64,000 nucleotides of DNA, from NCBI GenBank assembly GCA_030744625.1, contig JASLQF010000056.1, forward strand, positions 1 through 64,000. The letters are read 5' to 3'. Source of the DNA: Rhodospirillales bacterium (GTDB lineage: Bacteria; Pseudomonadota; Alphaproteobacteria; Rhodospirillales; JASLQF01). The first letter of the stretch is position 1. Each line of letters opens with the position of its first letter. This document shows positions 27,372 to 37,174 of the stretch, piece by piece. The notes beneath the pieces were generated by a model that did no database searches, was not told where the DNA came from, and saw only the letters and a program-made list of their open reading frames with translations. Made by a program: the position numbers and the translations under genes.

Positions 27372-29896
27372 ACGGGACCGGCCTCGCTTTTCGGCTGGCG
27401 CGCCGCGAGCTGCGCGGCGGGACACGGGGATTCCGCGTCTTCATCGCCTGCCTGGCGCTCGGCGTCGGGGCCATCGCCGGGGTCGGCACCCTCAGCCATT
27501 CCGTGGTCGCCGGCCTGCAGGCCGATGGACGCGTAATCCTCGGCGGCGACGTCGACCTGCGTCTCCACAACCGTTCGCCCTCGACCGCCCACGAGGCTTA
27601 CCTGCGGGAAAACTCGGCGGCCCTCTCCAAAGTCGTCTCCATGCGCGCCATGGCCCGCCCGCAGCCCGCCAACGGGCGCCGTACCCTGGTCGAGTTGAAG
27701 GCGGTGGACGCCCTCTATCCCATGGTCGGCGGCCTGGTGCTCGACCCGCCGCTGGACCTCGACGCGGCGTTTCGGCGAGAAGACGGCGCCTGGGGCGCGG
27801 TGGCCGACGCCCATCTGCTGCGCCGTCTCGGCATCGGCCTCGGCGGGCGCGTGCGCGTCGGCGAGGCGACCTTCCAGGTGCGCGCCACCATCGCCAGGGA
27901 ACCCGACCGGGTGGCCAGCGTCTTCAGCCTGGGACCACGCTTGATGATCGGCGCCGCGGCGCTCGCCGGGACGCGGCTGCTGCGCCCGGGGAGCAATTTC
28001 CATCATCACACGCGACTCATGCTGTCCCCCGGCACCGAGGCCAAGAGCTGGATCGAGGGCCTGAAGCGGGCCTTCCCCAAGGCCGGGTGGCGCATCCACG
28101 GCGTCGACGAGGCGGCCCCCGGGGTGCGCCGTTTCATCGAGCGCATGACCCTTTTTCTCTCTTTCGTCGGCCTCACCGCGTTGCTCGTCGGCGGTATCGG
28201 CGTGAGCACCGCGGTCAGGGCCTACCTCGACGGCAAGACCGCCACCATCGCCACCATGAAATGCCTGGGCGCCCCCGCCGCCCTCGTCTTCCGCACCTAT
28301 CTCCTGCAGGTCATGGCCCTGGCCCTGGCCGGCATTGCCATCGGGCTCGTCCTCGGGGTGGCGGTGCCGGGGGCGGGCCTGGCGGCGGCCGAAGCATGGC
28401 TGCCGGTGACGCCGCGCATCGGTGTCTACCCCGAGCCCTTGGCTGTGGGCGCCCTCTTTGGGGTGCTCACGGCACTGGTCTTCGCGCTGTGGCCCCTGGC
28501 GCGAGCCCGTGGCATCCCCGCCGCCAGCCTGTTCCGCGACCGGGTGGCGCCGGCGCGCGGCCGCCCGCGCGGGATTTACCTGCTGGCGGTGGTGGTGGGC
28601 GTCCTGGCGCTCGCCCTGCTGACCATCGTCACCGCCTCGGACCGTGGCTTCGCCTACTGGTTCGTGGGCGGCGCCCTGGCCACCCTGGCGGCCTTGCGCG
28701 CCGGAGCCGGCGGCCTGATGGCGGCGGCGCGCCGCGTCCGGGGTCTGTCCGGCGCCGAGTGGCGCCTGGCGGTGGCCAACATCCACCGTCCCGGCACGGC
28801 GACGCCGGGGGTGGTTCTGTCGCTTGGACTCGGCATCTCCGTGCTGGTCGCCGTCGCCCTCATCGAGGGCAACCTCAACCGCCAGATCGGCGAGCGCATC
28901 CCCGAACAGGCGCCGGCCTTCTTCTTCATCGACATCCAGCCCGATCAGGTGGACGCCTTCGACGCCGCCGTCACCGCCGTCGAGGGAACCCACGGCTTGC
29001 GGCGGGTGCCGAGCCTGCGCGGACGCATCGTCGGGATCGCCGGCGTGCCGGTGGAGAAGGCCAGGATCGCCGCCGGCTCGGAGTGGGCGGTGCGCGGCGA
29101 CAGGGCGCTGACCTACGCCGACGAGAGGCCCCGCGACACCCGCGTCACGGCCGGGGAGTGGTGGCCCGCCGATTACCGGGGGCCGCCCCTCATCTCGCTC
29201 GACGCCGGCCTCGCCAAAGGCTTCGGGATCGACGTCGGCGATACGCTCACCCTCAACATCCTGGGCCGCGAGGTGACGGCCACCATCGCCAGCACCCGCG
29301 AGATCGACTGGCGCAGCCTGCGCTTCGATTTCGCCATCATCTTCGCGCCGGGGACGCTCGAGGGAGCGCCGCACACCCACCTCGCCGCCGTGCGGGCGCC
29401 GCCCGCCGCCGAGGACGCGGTGGAGGCCGCCGTCAGCGACCGCTTTTCCAACATCTCGGCGGTCCGCGTGCGCGAGGCGCTGGTCGCGGCTTCGCGCATC
29501 CTCGCCGGCATCGGCATCGCCGTGCGCGCCGTCGCCGCCATCGCCATCGCCGCCGGCGCCCTGGTGCTGGCCGGCGCCGTGGCGGCGGGGCGCCAGCAAC
29601 GCATCTACGACGCCGTGGTCTTCAAGGTTTTGGGGGCGAAGCGGGCGACGGTGCTCAAGACCTACGCCATCGAATACGGCATCCTCGGCCTGGCCACCGG
29701 AACCATCGCCGCCGCCGCCGGCACGCTGACCGCATGGGCGGTGGTGGTGTTTCTGCTCGACGCCGAGTGGTTCTTCCTGGCGCCCACCGTGGCAGCCACC
29801 GTGCTCGGCTGCGTCGTCCTCACCGTGATCGCCGGTTTCGCCGGCACCTGGCGGGCCCTGGGCCGGAAATCGGCGCCTTACTTGCGCAACGAATAG
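27368..29896 (+). CDS. FtsX-like ABC permease (YbbP-like)
   Basis: An 842-residue permease with an N-terminal helix, a large periplasmic domain, a first FtsX-type helical block around residues 255-380, further helices, a second periplasmic region and a final FtsX block near the C-terminus. This doubled layout is typical of YbbP/YPF proteins. It begins at GTG 27368, overlapping the ATPase stop (GTGA), so the two are coupled. Together with the divergent TesA-like esterase it suggests handling of lipids or esters at the envelope. The substrate is unknown. Confidence 0.9.
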   Translation: MNGTGLAFRLARRELRGGTRGFRVFIACLALGVGAIAGVGTLSHSVVAGLQADGRVILGGDVDLRLHNRSPSTAHEAYLRENSAALSKVVSMRAMARPQPANGRRTLVELKAVDALYPMVGGLVLDPPLDLDAAFRREDGAWGAVADAHLLRRLGIGLGGRVRVGEATFQVRATIAREPDRVASVFSLGPRLMIGAAALAGTRLLRPGSNFHHHTRLMLSPGTEAKSWIEGLKRAFPKAGWRIHGVDEAAPGVRRFIERMTLFLSFVGLTALLVGGIGVSTAVRAYLDGKTATIATMKCLGAPAALVFRTYLLQVMALALAGIAIGLVLGVAVPGAGLAAAEAWLPVTPRIGVYPEPLAVGALFGVLTALVFALWPLARARGIPAASLFRDRVAPARGRPRGIYLLAVVVGVLALALLTIVTASDRGFAYWFVGGALATLAALRAGAGGLMAAARRVRGLSGAEWRLAVANIHRPGTATPGVVLSLGLGISVLVAVALIEGNLNRQIGERIPEQAPAFFFIDIQPDQVDAFDAAVTAVEGTHGLRRVPSLRGRIVGIAGVPVEKARIAAGSEWAVRGDRALTYADERPRDTRVTAGEWWPADYRGPPLISLDAGLAKGFGIDVGDTLTLNILGREVTATIASTREIDWRSLRFDFAIIFAPGTLEGAPHTHLAAVRAPPAAEDAVEAAVSDRFSNISAVRVREALVAASRILAGIGIAVRAVAAIAIAAGALVLAGAVAAGRQQRIYDAVVFKVLGAKRATVLKTYAIEYGILGLATGTIAAAAGTLTAWAVVVFLLDAEWFFLAPTVAATVLGCVVLTVIAGFAGTWRALGRKSAPYLRNE

Positions 29897-29915
29897 ACTC
29901 TTAATGGCGGGACTC

Positions 29916-29945
29916 TTGATTCCCAGCCCTTTCGTGCCATATTAG
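29916..29945 (+). promoter_or_regulatory. Candidate promoter of the Bax-inhibitor-1 gene
   Basis: TTGATT at 29916-29921 and TATTAG at 29940-29945 are 18 bp apart, between the permease stop and the next gene. The predicted transcript starts about 45 nt before ATG 29998. Confidence 0.45.
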
Positions 29946-29997
29946 CGGCAGGAAACCGCACCTTTCACGGCAACATTCATTGGCAAGGGGTTTACCC

Positions 29998-30732
29998 ATG
30001 GCACTCGGTCCTGACAACAGGTTCTCGCTTGGCACGCAGGGCATGTCCGATACCGCCGCGCGTGCCGCCGAAATCGACGTCGGCCTGCGCCAATACATGC
30101 TGCAGGTCTACAATTACATGGCGTCGGGCCTGGCGCTCACGGGCATCGTCGCCTACGCCCTCTCCACGTCGGAGGCGGCCATGCAGGCCATCTTCGGAAC
30201 GGGGCTGTTCTGGGTCGCCGTCCTGGCACCGCTCGGCCTGGTGTTCTTCCTGAGCGCCCGCATCAACCACATCCAGGCGTCGACGGCGCAGGCGCTGTTC
30301 TGGGTCTATTCGGCGCTGATGGGACTTTCGCTGGCCTCCATCTTCATCATGTACACGGGCACCAGCATCGCGCGCGTATTTTTCATCACGGCGGGCACCT
30401 TCGCCGCCATGAGCCTTTACGGCTACACCACCAAGCGCGACCTCACCAAGTGGGGGTCGTTCCTGTTCATGGGGCTGATCGGCGTCATCATCGCCAGCGT
30501 CGTCAACATGTTCCTGGCCTCGTCGGCCCTGCACTTCGTGATCTCGGTGGTCGGCGTTCTGGTCTTCGTCGGTCTCACCGCCTATGACACTCAGGCCATC
30601 AAGAGCATCTACAGCGCCGCCGACGACTCCGAGACCTACGGCAAGAAGGCGATCATGGGGGCGCTCAAGCTCTATCTCGACTTCATCAACCTGTTCATCA
30701 TGCTGCTGCACCTGTTCGGCGACCGGCGCTAG
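29998..30732 (+). CDS. Bax inhibitor-1/YccA-family membrane protein
   Basis: A 244-residue protein with seven predicted membrane helices. The family signature near the end is TAYDTQAIKSIY followed by KLYLDFINLFIMLL. Bacterial relatives include YccA, which modulates the FtsH protease, and YetJ-like pH-dependent calcium leak channels. The role here is likely membrane stress or ion homeostasis. ATG 29998 has AAGGGG at good distance. The gene is monocistronic: it has its own promoter candidate and a strong terminator 26 bp after the stop. Confidence 0.92.
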   Translation: MALGPDNRFSLGTQGMSDTAARAAEIDVGLRQYMLQVYNYMASGLALTGIVAYALSTSEAAMQAIFGTGLFWVAVLAPLGLVFFLSARINHIQASTAQALFWVYSALMGLSLASIFIMYTGTSIARVFFITAGTFAAMSLYGYTTKRDLTKWGSFLFMGLIGVIIASVVNMFLASSALHFVISVVGVLVFVGLTAYDTQAIKSIYSAADDSETYGKKAIMGALKLYLDFINLFIMLLHLFGDRR

Positions 30733-30757
30733 GCGCCCGCGAACGGCACAAACGAAC

Positions 30758-30790
30758 AACCGCCCGGGGATACGCTCTCCGGGCGGTTTT
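30758..30790 (+). terminator. Rho-independent terminator
   Basis: A perfect 10-bp GC-rich stem, AACCGCCCGG at 30758-30767 and CCGGGCGGTT at 30779-30788, has an 11-nt loop and runs into TTTT. It ends the Bax-inhibitor-1 transcript. The opposite strand continues GGTTGTTCGTTTG, so it might also work for the leftward operon ending at 30811, more weakly. Confidence 0.88.
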
Positions 30791-30810
30791 CGTTGGCGCC
30801 CAAGAAACCG

Positions 30811-31098
30811 TCAGACGCCTTCGATGAGGACGGCTGTCATGTTCGCGGCGCCCTCGCGCAAGGCCTTGACCTCGGCGTATTCCGGCGAGTTCCAGAAGGC
30901 GCGCGCCTGCTCCACCGACGGGAATTCGAGGATGACGACGCGCGGCCCGTCGTAGGCGCCCTCCAAAGCCTCCATGTCGCCGCCGCGCACGATGAAGCGC
31001 CCGCCGAATTTCTCGATGACGGCGGGGACGGCTTGTTTGTAGGTGTCATACTTCCCGGCATCGCTGACCTCGGTCTGCACGAAGATATAGCCGGCCAT
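30811..31098 (-). CDS. DUF1330 family protein
   Basis: A 95-residue ferredoxin-like (dimeric alpha/beta barrel) protein of the DUF1330 family. The pattern is MAGYIFVQTEVSD, KYDTYKQAVPAVIEKFGGRFIVRGG, then VVILEFPSVEQARAFWNSPEY. Function unknown; relatives often sit in catabolic operons. The ATG at 31098 has GGAGG about 7 nt upstream. It is the last gene of a leftward operon with an acyl-CoA dehydrogenase 16 bp upstream. Confidence 0.88.
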   Translation of the reverse strand: MAGYIFVQTEVSDAGKYDTYKQAVPAVIEKFGGRFIVRGGDMEALEGAYDGPRVVILEFPSVEQARAFWNSPEYAEVKALREGAANMTAVLIEGV

Positions 31099-31114
31099 CA
31101 AAAATCCTCCCTGT

Positions 31115-32314
<1,200 letters not shown>

Positions 32315-32352
32315 GGCCGTGGAAACTCCTTGGGGCTGGTATTAGAGGGGAA

Positions 32353-33129
32353 CTAGAGGGCGTTGACCGTGTGGCCGCCATCCACCGTGATCACCGAGCC
32401 GGTCATGAAGGCGGAGGCTTCGGAGGCGAGCAGCAGCAGCGGCCCGTCAAGGTCGCCGAGGCGCCCGACGCGGCGCTGGGGGATGCGCTTGATCGTGCGC
32501 TGGCCGGCATCGGTGGCGAAATAGTCGCGGTTGATGTCGGTCTCGATGTAGCCGGGCGCCAGGGCGTTGACGCGGATGGAGTGGCGTGCCAGCTCGACGG
32601 CCAGGACCCGCGTCAGTTGGATGAGCCCGGCCTTGGAGGCGGCATAGGCCGACAGCCCGCCGGCCACCCGCTCGGCGACGATCGAGCCGAGGTTGATGAT
32701 GGTGCCGCCGCCGGTGTCCGCCATGCGGCGCGCCGCCTCGCGGGCGACCATCCAGGCGCCCTTGAGGTTGGTGTCGAGGACGTGGTCCCAGTCCGCCTCG
32801 TCGGTCTCCAGCGCCGGCTTGGTCAGGGCGACGCCGGCATTGTTGATAAGCACGTCGATGGGGCCGAGGGCCCTTTCCGCGTCGTCGAAGGCGGCTTTGA
32901 TCGAGGCGCCGTCGGTGACGTCGAGGGCGACGGCGGCGGCGGTACCACCGGCGGCGGTGATCTCGGCGGCCACATCGGCGAGCAGCTCGACACGCCGCGC
33001 CGCCACCGCCACCGACGCCCCGGCCTTGGCCAGAACGAGCGCGAAGTGGCGGCCCAGCCCGCCCGACGCCCCGGTGACCAGGACGGTGCGGCCGTCAAGT
33101 CGAAAGAGGTCGCCGGGGTTTTCGGGCAT
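32353..33129 (-). CDS. Short-chain dehydrogenase/reductase
   Basis: A 258-residue classical SDR with cofactor motif TGASGGLGRHFA, NNAG, catalytic YAASK with an upstream serine (NLGSIVAE), and a substrate-loop PGYIETDIN. It probably interconverts a hydroxyacyl and ketoacyl compound with NAD(P). It lies between the acyl-CoA ligase gene (8 bp upstream) and the acyl-CoA dehydrogenase gene (38 bp downstream), forming a compact beta-oxidation-like set. Confidence 0.92.
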   Translation of the reverse strand: MPENPGDLFRLDGRTVLVTGASGGLGRHFALVLAKAGASVAVAARRVELLADVAAEITAAGGTAAAVALDVTDGASIKAAFDDAERALGPIDVLINNAGVALTKPALETDEADWDHVLDTNLKGAWMVAREAARRMADTGGGTIINLGSIVAERVAGGLSAYAASKAGLIQLTRVLAVELARHSIRVNALAPGYIETDINRDYFATDAGQRTIKRIPQRRVGRLGDLDGPLLLLASEASAFMTGSVITVDGGHTVNAL

Positions 33130-33137
33130 GGCGTGTC

Positions 33138-34772
33138 CTATGCCTCTTTCGCCTGCTCACGCAGGACGAACTTCTGGATCTTGCCGGTCGAGGTCTTGGG
33201 CAGGGGCCCGAAGACGACGTGGCGCGGGCATTTGAAATGGGCCATGCGGTCGCGGCAAAAGGCGATGATGTCGTCGGCCGCCACGTCGTTGGCGCCGGGC
33301 TTCAGGGTGACGAAAGCGCACGGCGTCTCACCCCATTTCTCGTCCGCCTTGGCGACCACCGCCGCCTCCATCACCGCCGGGTGTTCGTAGAGCACCGATT
33401 CCACCTCGATCGACGAGATGTTCTCGCCCCCCGATATGACGATGTCCTTGGAGCGGTCCTTCATCTCCATGTAGCCGTCGGAGTGCACCACCGCCAGATC
33501 GCCGGTGTGCAGCCAGCCGCCTGCCATGGTCTTCTCGGTGGTCGGCAGGTTCTTCAGGTAGCCACGCATCGCCGTGTTGCTCTGCAAGAGGATTTCGCCG
33601 ATCGTCTCGCCGTCGGCGGGCACCGGCTCCAGGGTCTCGGGGTCGGCCACCATGAGGTCGCCGAGGGTCGGATAGGGCATACCCTGGCGCGCCATCTTTG
33701 CGGCCTGTCCATCCAGTTCCAAGCCGTCCCAATCCTCCTGCCAAGCGCAGTACGTGGCCGGTCCATAGGTTTCGGTGAGACCGTAGAGGTGGGTGACGCG
33801 AAAACCCATGCGGTCCATGGCGACGATCACCGGGGCGGGCGGCGAGGCGCCGCCGGTGGCGATTTCGACGGTGTGGCCGAAGTCCACCTTGACCTCGTCG
33901 GGAGCGTGGATGAGGGCGCCGAGCACCACCGGCGCGCCGCACATGTGGGTGACGCGGTGCTCCTTGATCATCGGGAAGACGAGCGCCGGGTCGACCTTGC
34001 GCAGGCAAACGTGGGTGCCGCCGAGCGCCGTCACCGCCCACGTGTAGGTCCAGCCGTCGCAGTGGAACATGGGCAGCGTCCACAGATAGACCGTATCGCG
34101 GTCGAGCTTCATCACCAGCGCGTTGCCGAGCGCGTTCAAATAGGCCCCCCGATGGTGATAGACGACACCCTTGGGATCGCCGGTGGTGCCGGAGGTGTAG
34201 AGGAGGCTGATGGCGCGCCACTCGTCGTCGGGCGGCGACCACTCGAAGTCGGCGTCGCCGTCGGCGAGGAACGCCTCGTAGTCGGTCTCGCCGATGAGCT
34301 CGCCACCCTCGGCCAGGACATCGTTTATGTCGATGACCAGGGGTCGCGTATCGACGGCCTTGAGCGCCTCCTTGATGACCGGCGAGAACTCGCGGTCTGT
34401 GATCAGCACCTTGGCCTCGCCGTGGTCGAGGATGAACGAGACGGCCTGTGCGTCCTGGCGGATATTGAGGGAATTGAGCACGGCGCCGATCATGGGAACG
34501 CCGTAATGGGCTTCGAGCGCCTCGGGGATGTTGGGCGCCATCACCGAGACAGTGTCGCCGACGCCGATGCCGCGCTTGGTCAGGGCCGAGGCGAGCCGCC
34601 GGCAGCGACCGTAGAACTCCGCGTAGGTGTAACGCCTGTCCCCGTGGATCACCGCTACCTTGGCGGGATAGACGCGCGCCGCCCAACGCAGAAAGTCGAC
34701 CGGGGTGAGCGGCCGGTAATTGGCCGGCGTCTTGTCGAGACCCGTCTCGTAGATGCCCTTGCTTTTACCCAC
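33138..34772 (-). CDS. Fatty-acid/aryl-acid CoA ligase (AMP-binding enzyme)
   Basis: A 544-residue adenylating enzyme that activates a carboxylic acid to its CoA thioester. It has the P-loop LLYTSGTTGDPKGVVYHHRG, YGLTETYGPATYC, the hinge region MKDRSKDIVISGGENIS and the C-terminal lysine motif KTSTGKIQKFVL. It looks like medium-chain acyl-CoA ligases of the AlkK type. GTG 34772 is the start, with AAGGA just upstream. It heads a leftward operon of four genes and diverges from the SUMF1-like gene. Confidence 0.92.
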   Translation of the reverse strand: MGKSKGIYETGLDKTPANYRPLTPVDFLRWAARVYPAKVAVIHGDRRYTYAEFYGRCRRLASALTKRGIGVGDTVSVMAPNIPEALEAHYGVPMIGAVLNSLNIRQDAQAVSFILDHGEAKVLITDREFSPVIKEALKAVDTRPLVIDINDVLAEGGELIGETDYEAFLADGDADFEWSPPDDEWRAISLLYTSGTTGDPKGVVYHHRGAYLNALGNALVMKLDRDTVYLWTLPMFHCDGWTYTWAVTALGGTHVCLRKVDPALVFPMIKEHRVTHMCGAPVVLGALIHAPDEVKVDFGHTVEIATGGASPPAPVIVAMDRMGFRVTHLYGLTETYGPATYCAWQEDWDGLELDGQAAKMARQGMPYPTLGDLMVADPETLEPVPADGETIGEILLQSNTAMRGYLKNLPTTEKTMAGGWLHTGDLAVVHSDGYMEMKDRSKDIVISGGENISSIEVESVLYEHPAVMEAAVVAKADEKWGETPCAFVTLKPGANDVAADDIIAFCRDRMAHFKCPRHVVFGPLPKTSTGKIQKFVLREQAKEA

Positions 34773-34929
34773 CTATCCTTCTCCCAACTTCGGCGCCCCC
34801 CGGGACCATATCCGGAAACGCGGCGCGCGCCAGCCTGGTCTTGTTCGCCGGGCCGCAAAGATCGCCACGCGGCTCAAGTCTGCAAACTCTTGACGGGCGC
34901 CGGCGGCATGGATACGTGTAGTATCTGCC

Positions 34930-35736
34930 ATGGCCTACCGCAAGCTCCGTGCTGCACTTCTCGCCTCCCTTCTCGCCTTGCCGGCCGCCACTGCCGGTGC
35001 CGAGGCGCCGAAGCCCGGCGACGTCATCCGCGATTGTCCCGAATGTCCGGAGATGGTGGTGATCCCGGCCGGCACCTTCGTCATGGGCCGCGACAACCGC
35101 CACAAGTACGAGCGGCCGGCCCACAAGGTAACCATCGCCCGCCCCTTCGCCATGGGCAAGTACGAAGTCACGTTCGACGAGTGGGAGGCCTGCCTGGCGG
35201 ACGGCGGCTGCACGCGCGATCCCGACGACCACAAGTGGGGGCGCGGGCGCATGCCGGTGATGAACATCACCTGGGCCGACGCCCGCGGCTACGCGAGCTG
35301 GCTACGCGAGAAGACGGGCCAGCCCTACCGCCTGCTCACCGAGGCCGAATGGGAGTGGGCCGCCGGCGCCGGCACCACCACAAAATTCTGGTGGGGCGAC
35401 GATAAGGGGAAGAACCACGCCAACTGCCGGGACTGCGGCAGCAAGTGGAGCAAGAAGGGCTCGGCGCCGGTAGGCTCCTTCGCACCCAATCCCTTCGGCC
35501 TTTACGATACCGCCGGCAACTCCTGGGAATGGGTCGAGGACTGCTGGAACCCCAGCCACGTCGGGGCGCCGGCGGACGGCTCGGCACGCCTCGACGGCGA
35601 CTGCCGCTCGCGCGTCATGCGCAGCGGGTCGTGGTACTACATCGCCAAGAACGTGAGCACCACCTGGCGATTCAAGAACATCGCCATCGGCCGCAGCTAC
35701 GGCATCGGATTCCGCGTCGCCCGCGACCTGCCCTGA
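34930..35736 (+). CDS. Exported SUMF1/EgtB-like domain protein
   Basis: A 268-residue protein with a signal peptide (KLRAALLASLLALPAATAGAE) followed by a formylglycine-generating-enzyme-like domain: MVVIPAGTFVMG, KYEVTFDEWEAC, MNITWADARGYASWL, RLLTEAEWEWAA, FGLYDTAGNSWEWVED and GIGFRVARDL. The region matching the FGE active-site cysteines reads SGSWYYIAKNVSTTWR without cysteine, so it is not expected to make formylglycine. A secreted scaffold or sugar/peptide-binding role is possible. It stands alone and is convergent with an unknown gene. Confidence 0.85.
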   Translation: MAYRKLRAALLASLLALPAATAGAEAPKPGDVIRDCPECPEMVVIPAGTFVMGRDNRHKYERPAHKVTIARPFAMGKYEVTFDEWEACLADGGCTRDPDDHKWGRGRMPVMNITWADARGYASWLREKTGQPYRLLTEAEWEWAAGAGTTTKFWWGDDKGKNHANCRDCGSKWSKKGSAPVGSFAPNPFGLYDTAGNSWEWVEDCWNPSHVGAPADGSARLDGDCRSRVMRSGSWYYIAKNVSTTWRFKNIAIGRSYGIGFRVARDLP

Positions 35737-35740
35737 GGGA

Positions 35741-35758
35741 CGCCCGGCGCGCCGGGCG
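35741..35758. other. Perfect 18-bp GC palindrome between convergent genes
   Basis: CGCCCGGCGCGCCGGGCG starts 4 bp after the SUMF1-like stop. It can form a very stable hairpin at the 3' ends of both convergent transcripts. It lacks a T-run on either side. Confidence 0.55.
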
Positions 35759-35803
35759 GGGAGGGCTCAGGGTCCTGTCGACTTAGACCGAATCGATCAC
35801 ACT

Positions 35804-36214
35804 CTAGGTCAGGAAGTCGAGGGAAGCGCCGGGCTCGGGTATGGCCTCGCCGCCGTCGGCGCGGCGCGGTGGCGCCCCGACTTCACTGGCCGTCTCGTAG
35901 GCGGCGACGGCGCGCAGCCGGTCCAGCCGGTCGGGCCGCGGCGCCGCGCCTTCCTGGGTCTGTTGTTGCTCGGCGACGAGTTGGATGATGGTGCCGCCGA
36001 CGAACTGCAGCGCCACCCCACCCGTGCGCGCCACCTCGGCGGTCTTGCTGGGGGTATCTGGCATGCGGCGCGAGGTGCGGGCTTCGGCTTGCGCCGAGTG
36101 GCGCCCCGGCACCTCTGGGAAGGGGACAACGCGTCCCGCCGGCGCCGCCGACGGGTTTTCCTGGACTCGCCCTTGGGCAAATTGCCGGGCTGTCGCCGGA
36201 CCAATCTCGGCCAC
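35804..36214 (-). CDS. Hypothetical protein
   Basis: A 136-residue product, not recognised. The N-terminal half is polar and rich in proline and alanine, the middle has one hydrophobic stretch (GVALQFVGGTIIQLVAEQQQ), and the tail is acidic (DGGEAIPEPGASLDFLT). No signal peptide or catalytic motif is visible. GTG 36214 with AGAGGA about 9 nt upstream is used; ATG at codon 51 (MPDTPSKTAEV) is an alternative. It lies downstream of phaR in the same direction, 92 bp away, but a link to PHB metabolism is not shown. Codon pattern is consistent with a real gene. Confidence 0.55.
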   Translation of the reverse strand: MAEIGPATARQFAQGRVQENPSAAPAGRVVPFPEVPGRHSAQAEARTSRRMPDTPSKTAEVARTGGVALQFVGGTIIQLVAEQQQTQEGAAPRPDRLDRLRAVAAYETASEVGAPPRRADGGEAIPEPGASLDFLT

Positions 36215-36306
36215 GGGAGGTGTCCTCTCGCAAGACTAAGTTGCGGCCCTCATTGATACCCTAACAGGAGAGGTTAGCCAAGCGTCGACCGGCACCCGGC
36301 GGACCG

Positions 36307-36957
36307 TCAGGCGGAGCTGCTTCCGCCCCCGGTCAGGCTGTCGAGTTCCTTCTGCATGGAGTCGAGCTTGGCCCGCATCTCGGCGAGCTGGCGCTCGGCG
36401 GCGGCGCCCTTGGCATCGGGGGCATCGGGAACATCGGGGGCCGCCTTGGAGTTGCCTGCGCCGGCCGCCTTGTCGGCACCGTTGGCACCGTTGGCACCGC
36501 CCGGAGTGAACATGTTCATGGCGCTTTCGAAGAAGGCCATGTTCTGCTTGTTCATTTCCTCGAACTGGGTGAAGGGAAAGAGGCCCTCCAGGGTGTCCCG
36601 CATGTAGTGGCGCATCTGATCCTGATTGCGGGCGAAGGCCTGCATGGTCTGCTCCAGGTAACCCGGCACTAGGGCCTGCAGGCTGTCGCCGTAAAAGCCG
36701 ATGAGTTGGCGCAGGAATCCGACGGGGAGGAGGTTGTGGCCCTTGGCCTCTTCCTCGACGATGATCTGGGTGAGCACCGGGCGCGTGATGTCGTCGCCGC
36801 TCTTGGCGTCGTAGACGACGAACTCGACGCCCTCCTTGACCATTTGCGCCAGGTGGTCGAGGGTCACGTAGCTGCTTGTCGCCGTGTTGTAAAGCCGACG
36901 GTTGGCGTATTTCTTGATCGTGATCGGCGTCTTTTCCGCGGCCGAAGTGTCTGCCAT
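36307..36957 (-). CDS. phaR: Polyhydroxyalkanoate synthesis repressor PhaR
   Basis: A 216-residue regulator. The N-terminal PHB/PHA accumulation DNA-binding domain (about residues 12-75) reads ITIKKYANRRLYNTATSSYV and LTQIIVEEEAKG. A PHB-binding helical domain follows (FYGDSLQALVPGYLEQTM), then a low-complexity linker and a C-terminal coiled coil (LAEMRAKLDSMQKELDSL). PhaR represses phasin and PHA genes until it is titrated onto nascent polymer. ATG 36957 has GGAAG upstream. It is divergent from phaA, with TGC/GCA-rich repeats between. Confidence 0.95.
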   Translation of the reverse strand: MADTSAAEKTPITIKKYANRRLYNTATSSYVTLDHLAQMVKEGVEFVVYDAKSGDDITRPVLTQIIVEEEAKGHNLLPVGFLRQLIGFYGDSLQALVPGYLEQTMQAFARNQDQMRHYMRDTLEGLFPFTQFEEMNKQNMAFFESAMNMFTPGGANGANGADKAAGAGNSKAAPDVPDAPDAKGAAAERQLAEMRAKLDSMQKELDSLTGGGSSSA

Positions 36958-36979
36958 GGTCTTCCGTTCCCGCGCGTGG

Positions 36980-37115
36980 ATGCCAATGCCATTGGTAGCA
37001 TACACGCCCTTGCAAGGAAATGCTGCGTTGCAATGACAGGGGCACGGCGGCGGGCGCATCAATATTGCTGCACCGCAACATTTTCTTGATTCGCCGGGCC
37101 GCGACCCGCTACTAT
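36980..37115. promoter_or_regulatory. Divergent phaR-phaA control region
   Basis: Contains CCAAT-GCC-ATTGG (36982-36994), two TTGCAA palindromes 18 bp apart (37010-37015 and 37028-37033), and TTGC-N6-GCAA at 37065-37078. TGC/GCA half-sites are the known kind of target for PhaR. A candidate phaA promoter has TTGATT at 37086-37091 and TACTAT at 37110-37115 with an 18-bp spacer, just beyond the last repeat. Confidence 0.55.
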
Positions 37116-37174
37116 GGTCGGCCGACGAAGGGCCGCCCTCCAGTGCGCCCAATACCAGCAACGGGAGTTTCCGA

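Noticed and set aside
35741-35758. Palindrome as an intrinsic terminator
   Set aside because: The stem is strong, but no T-run follows on either strand; recorded only as a hairpin.
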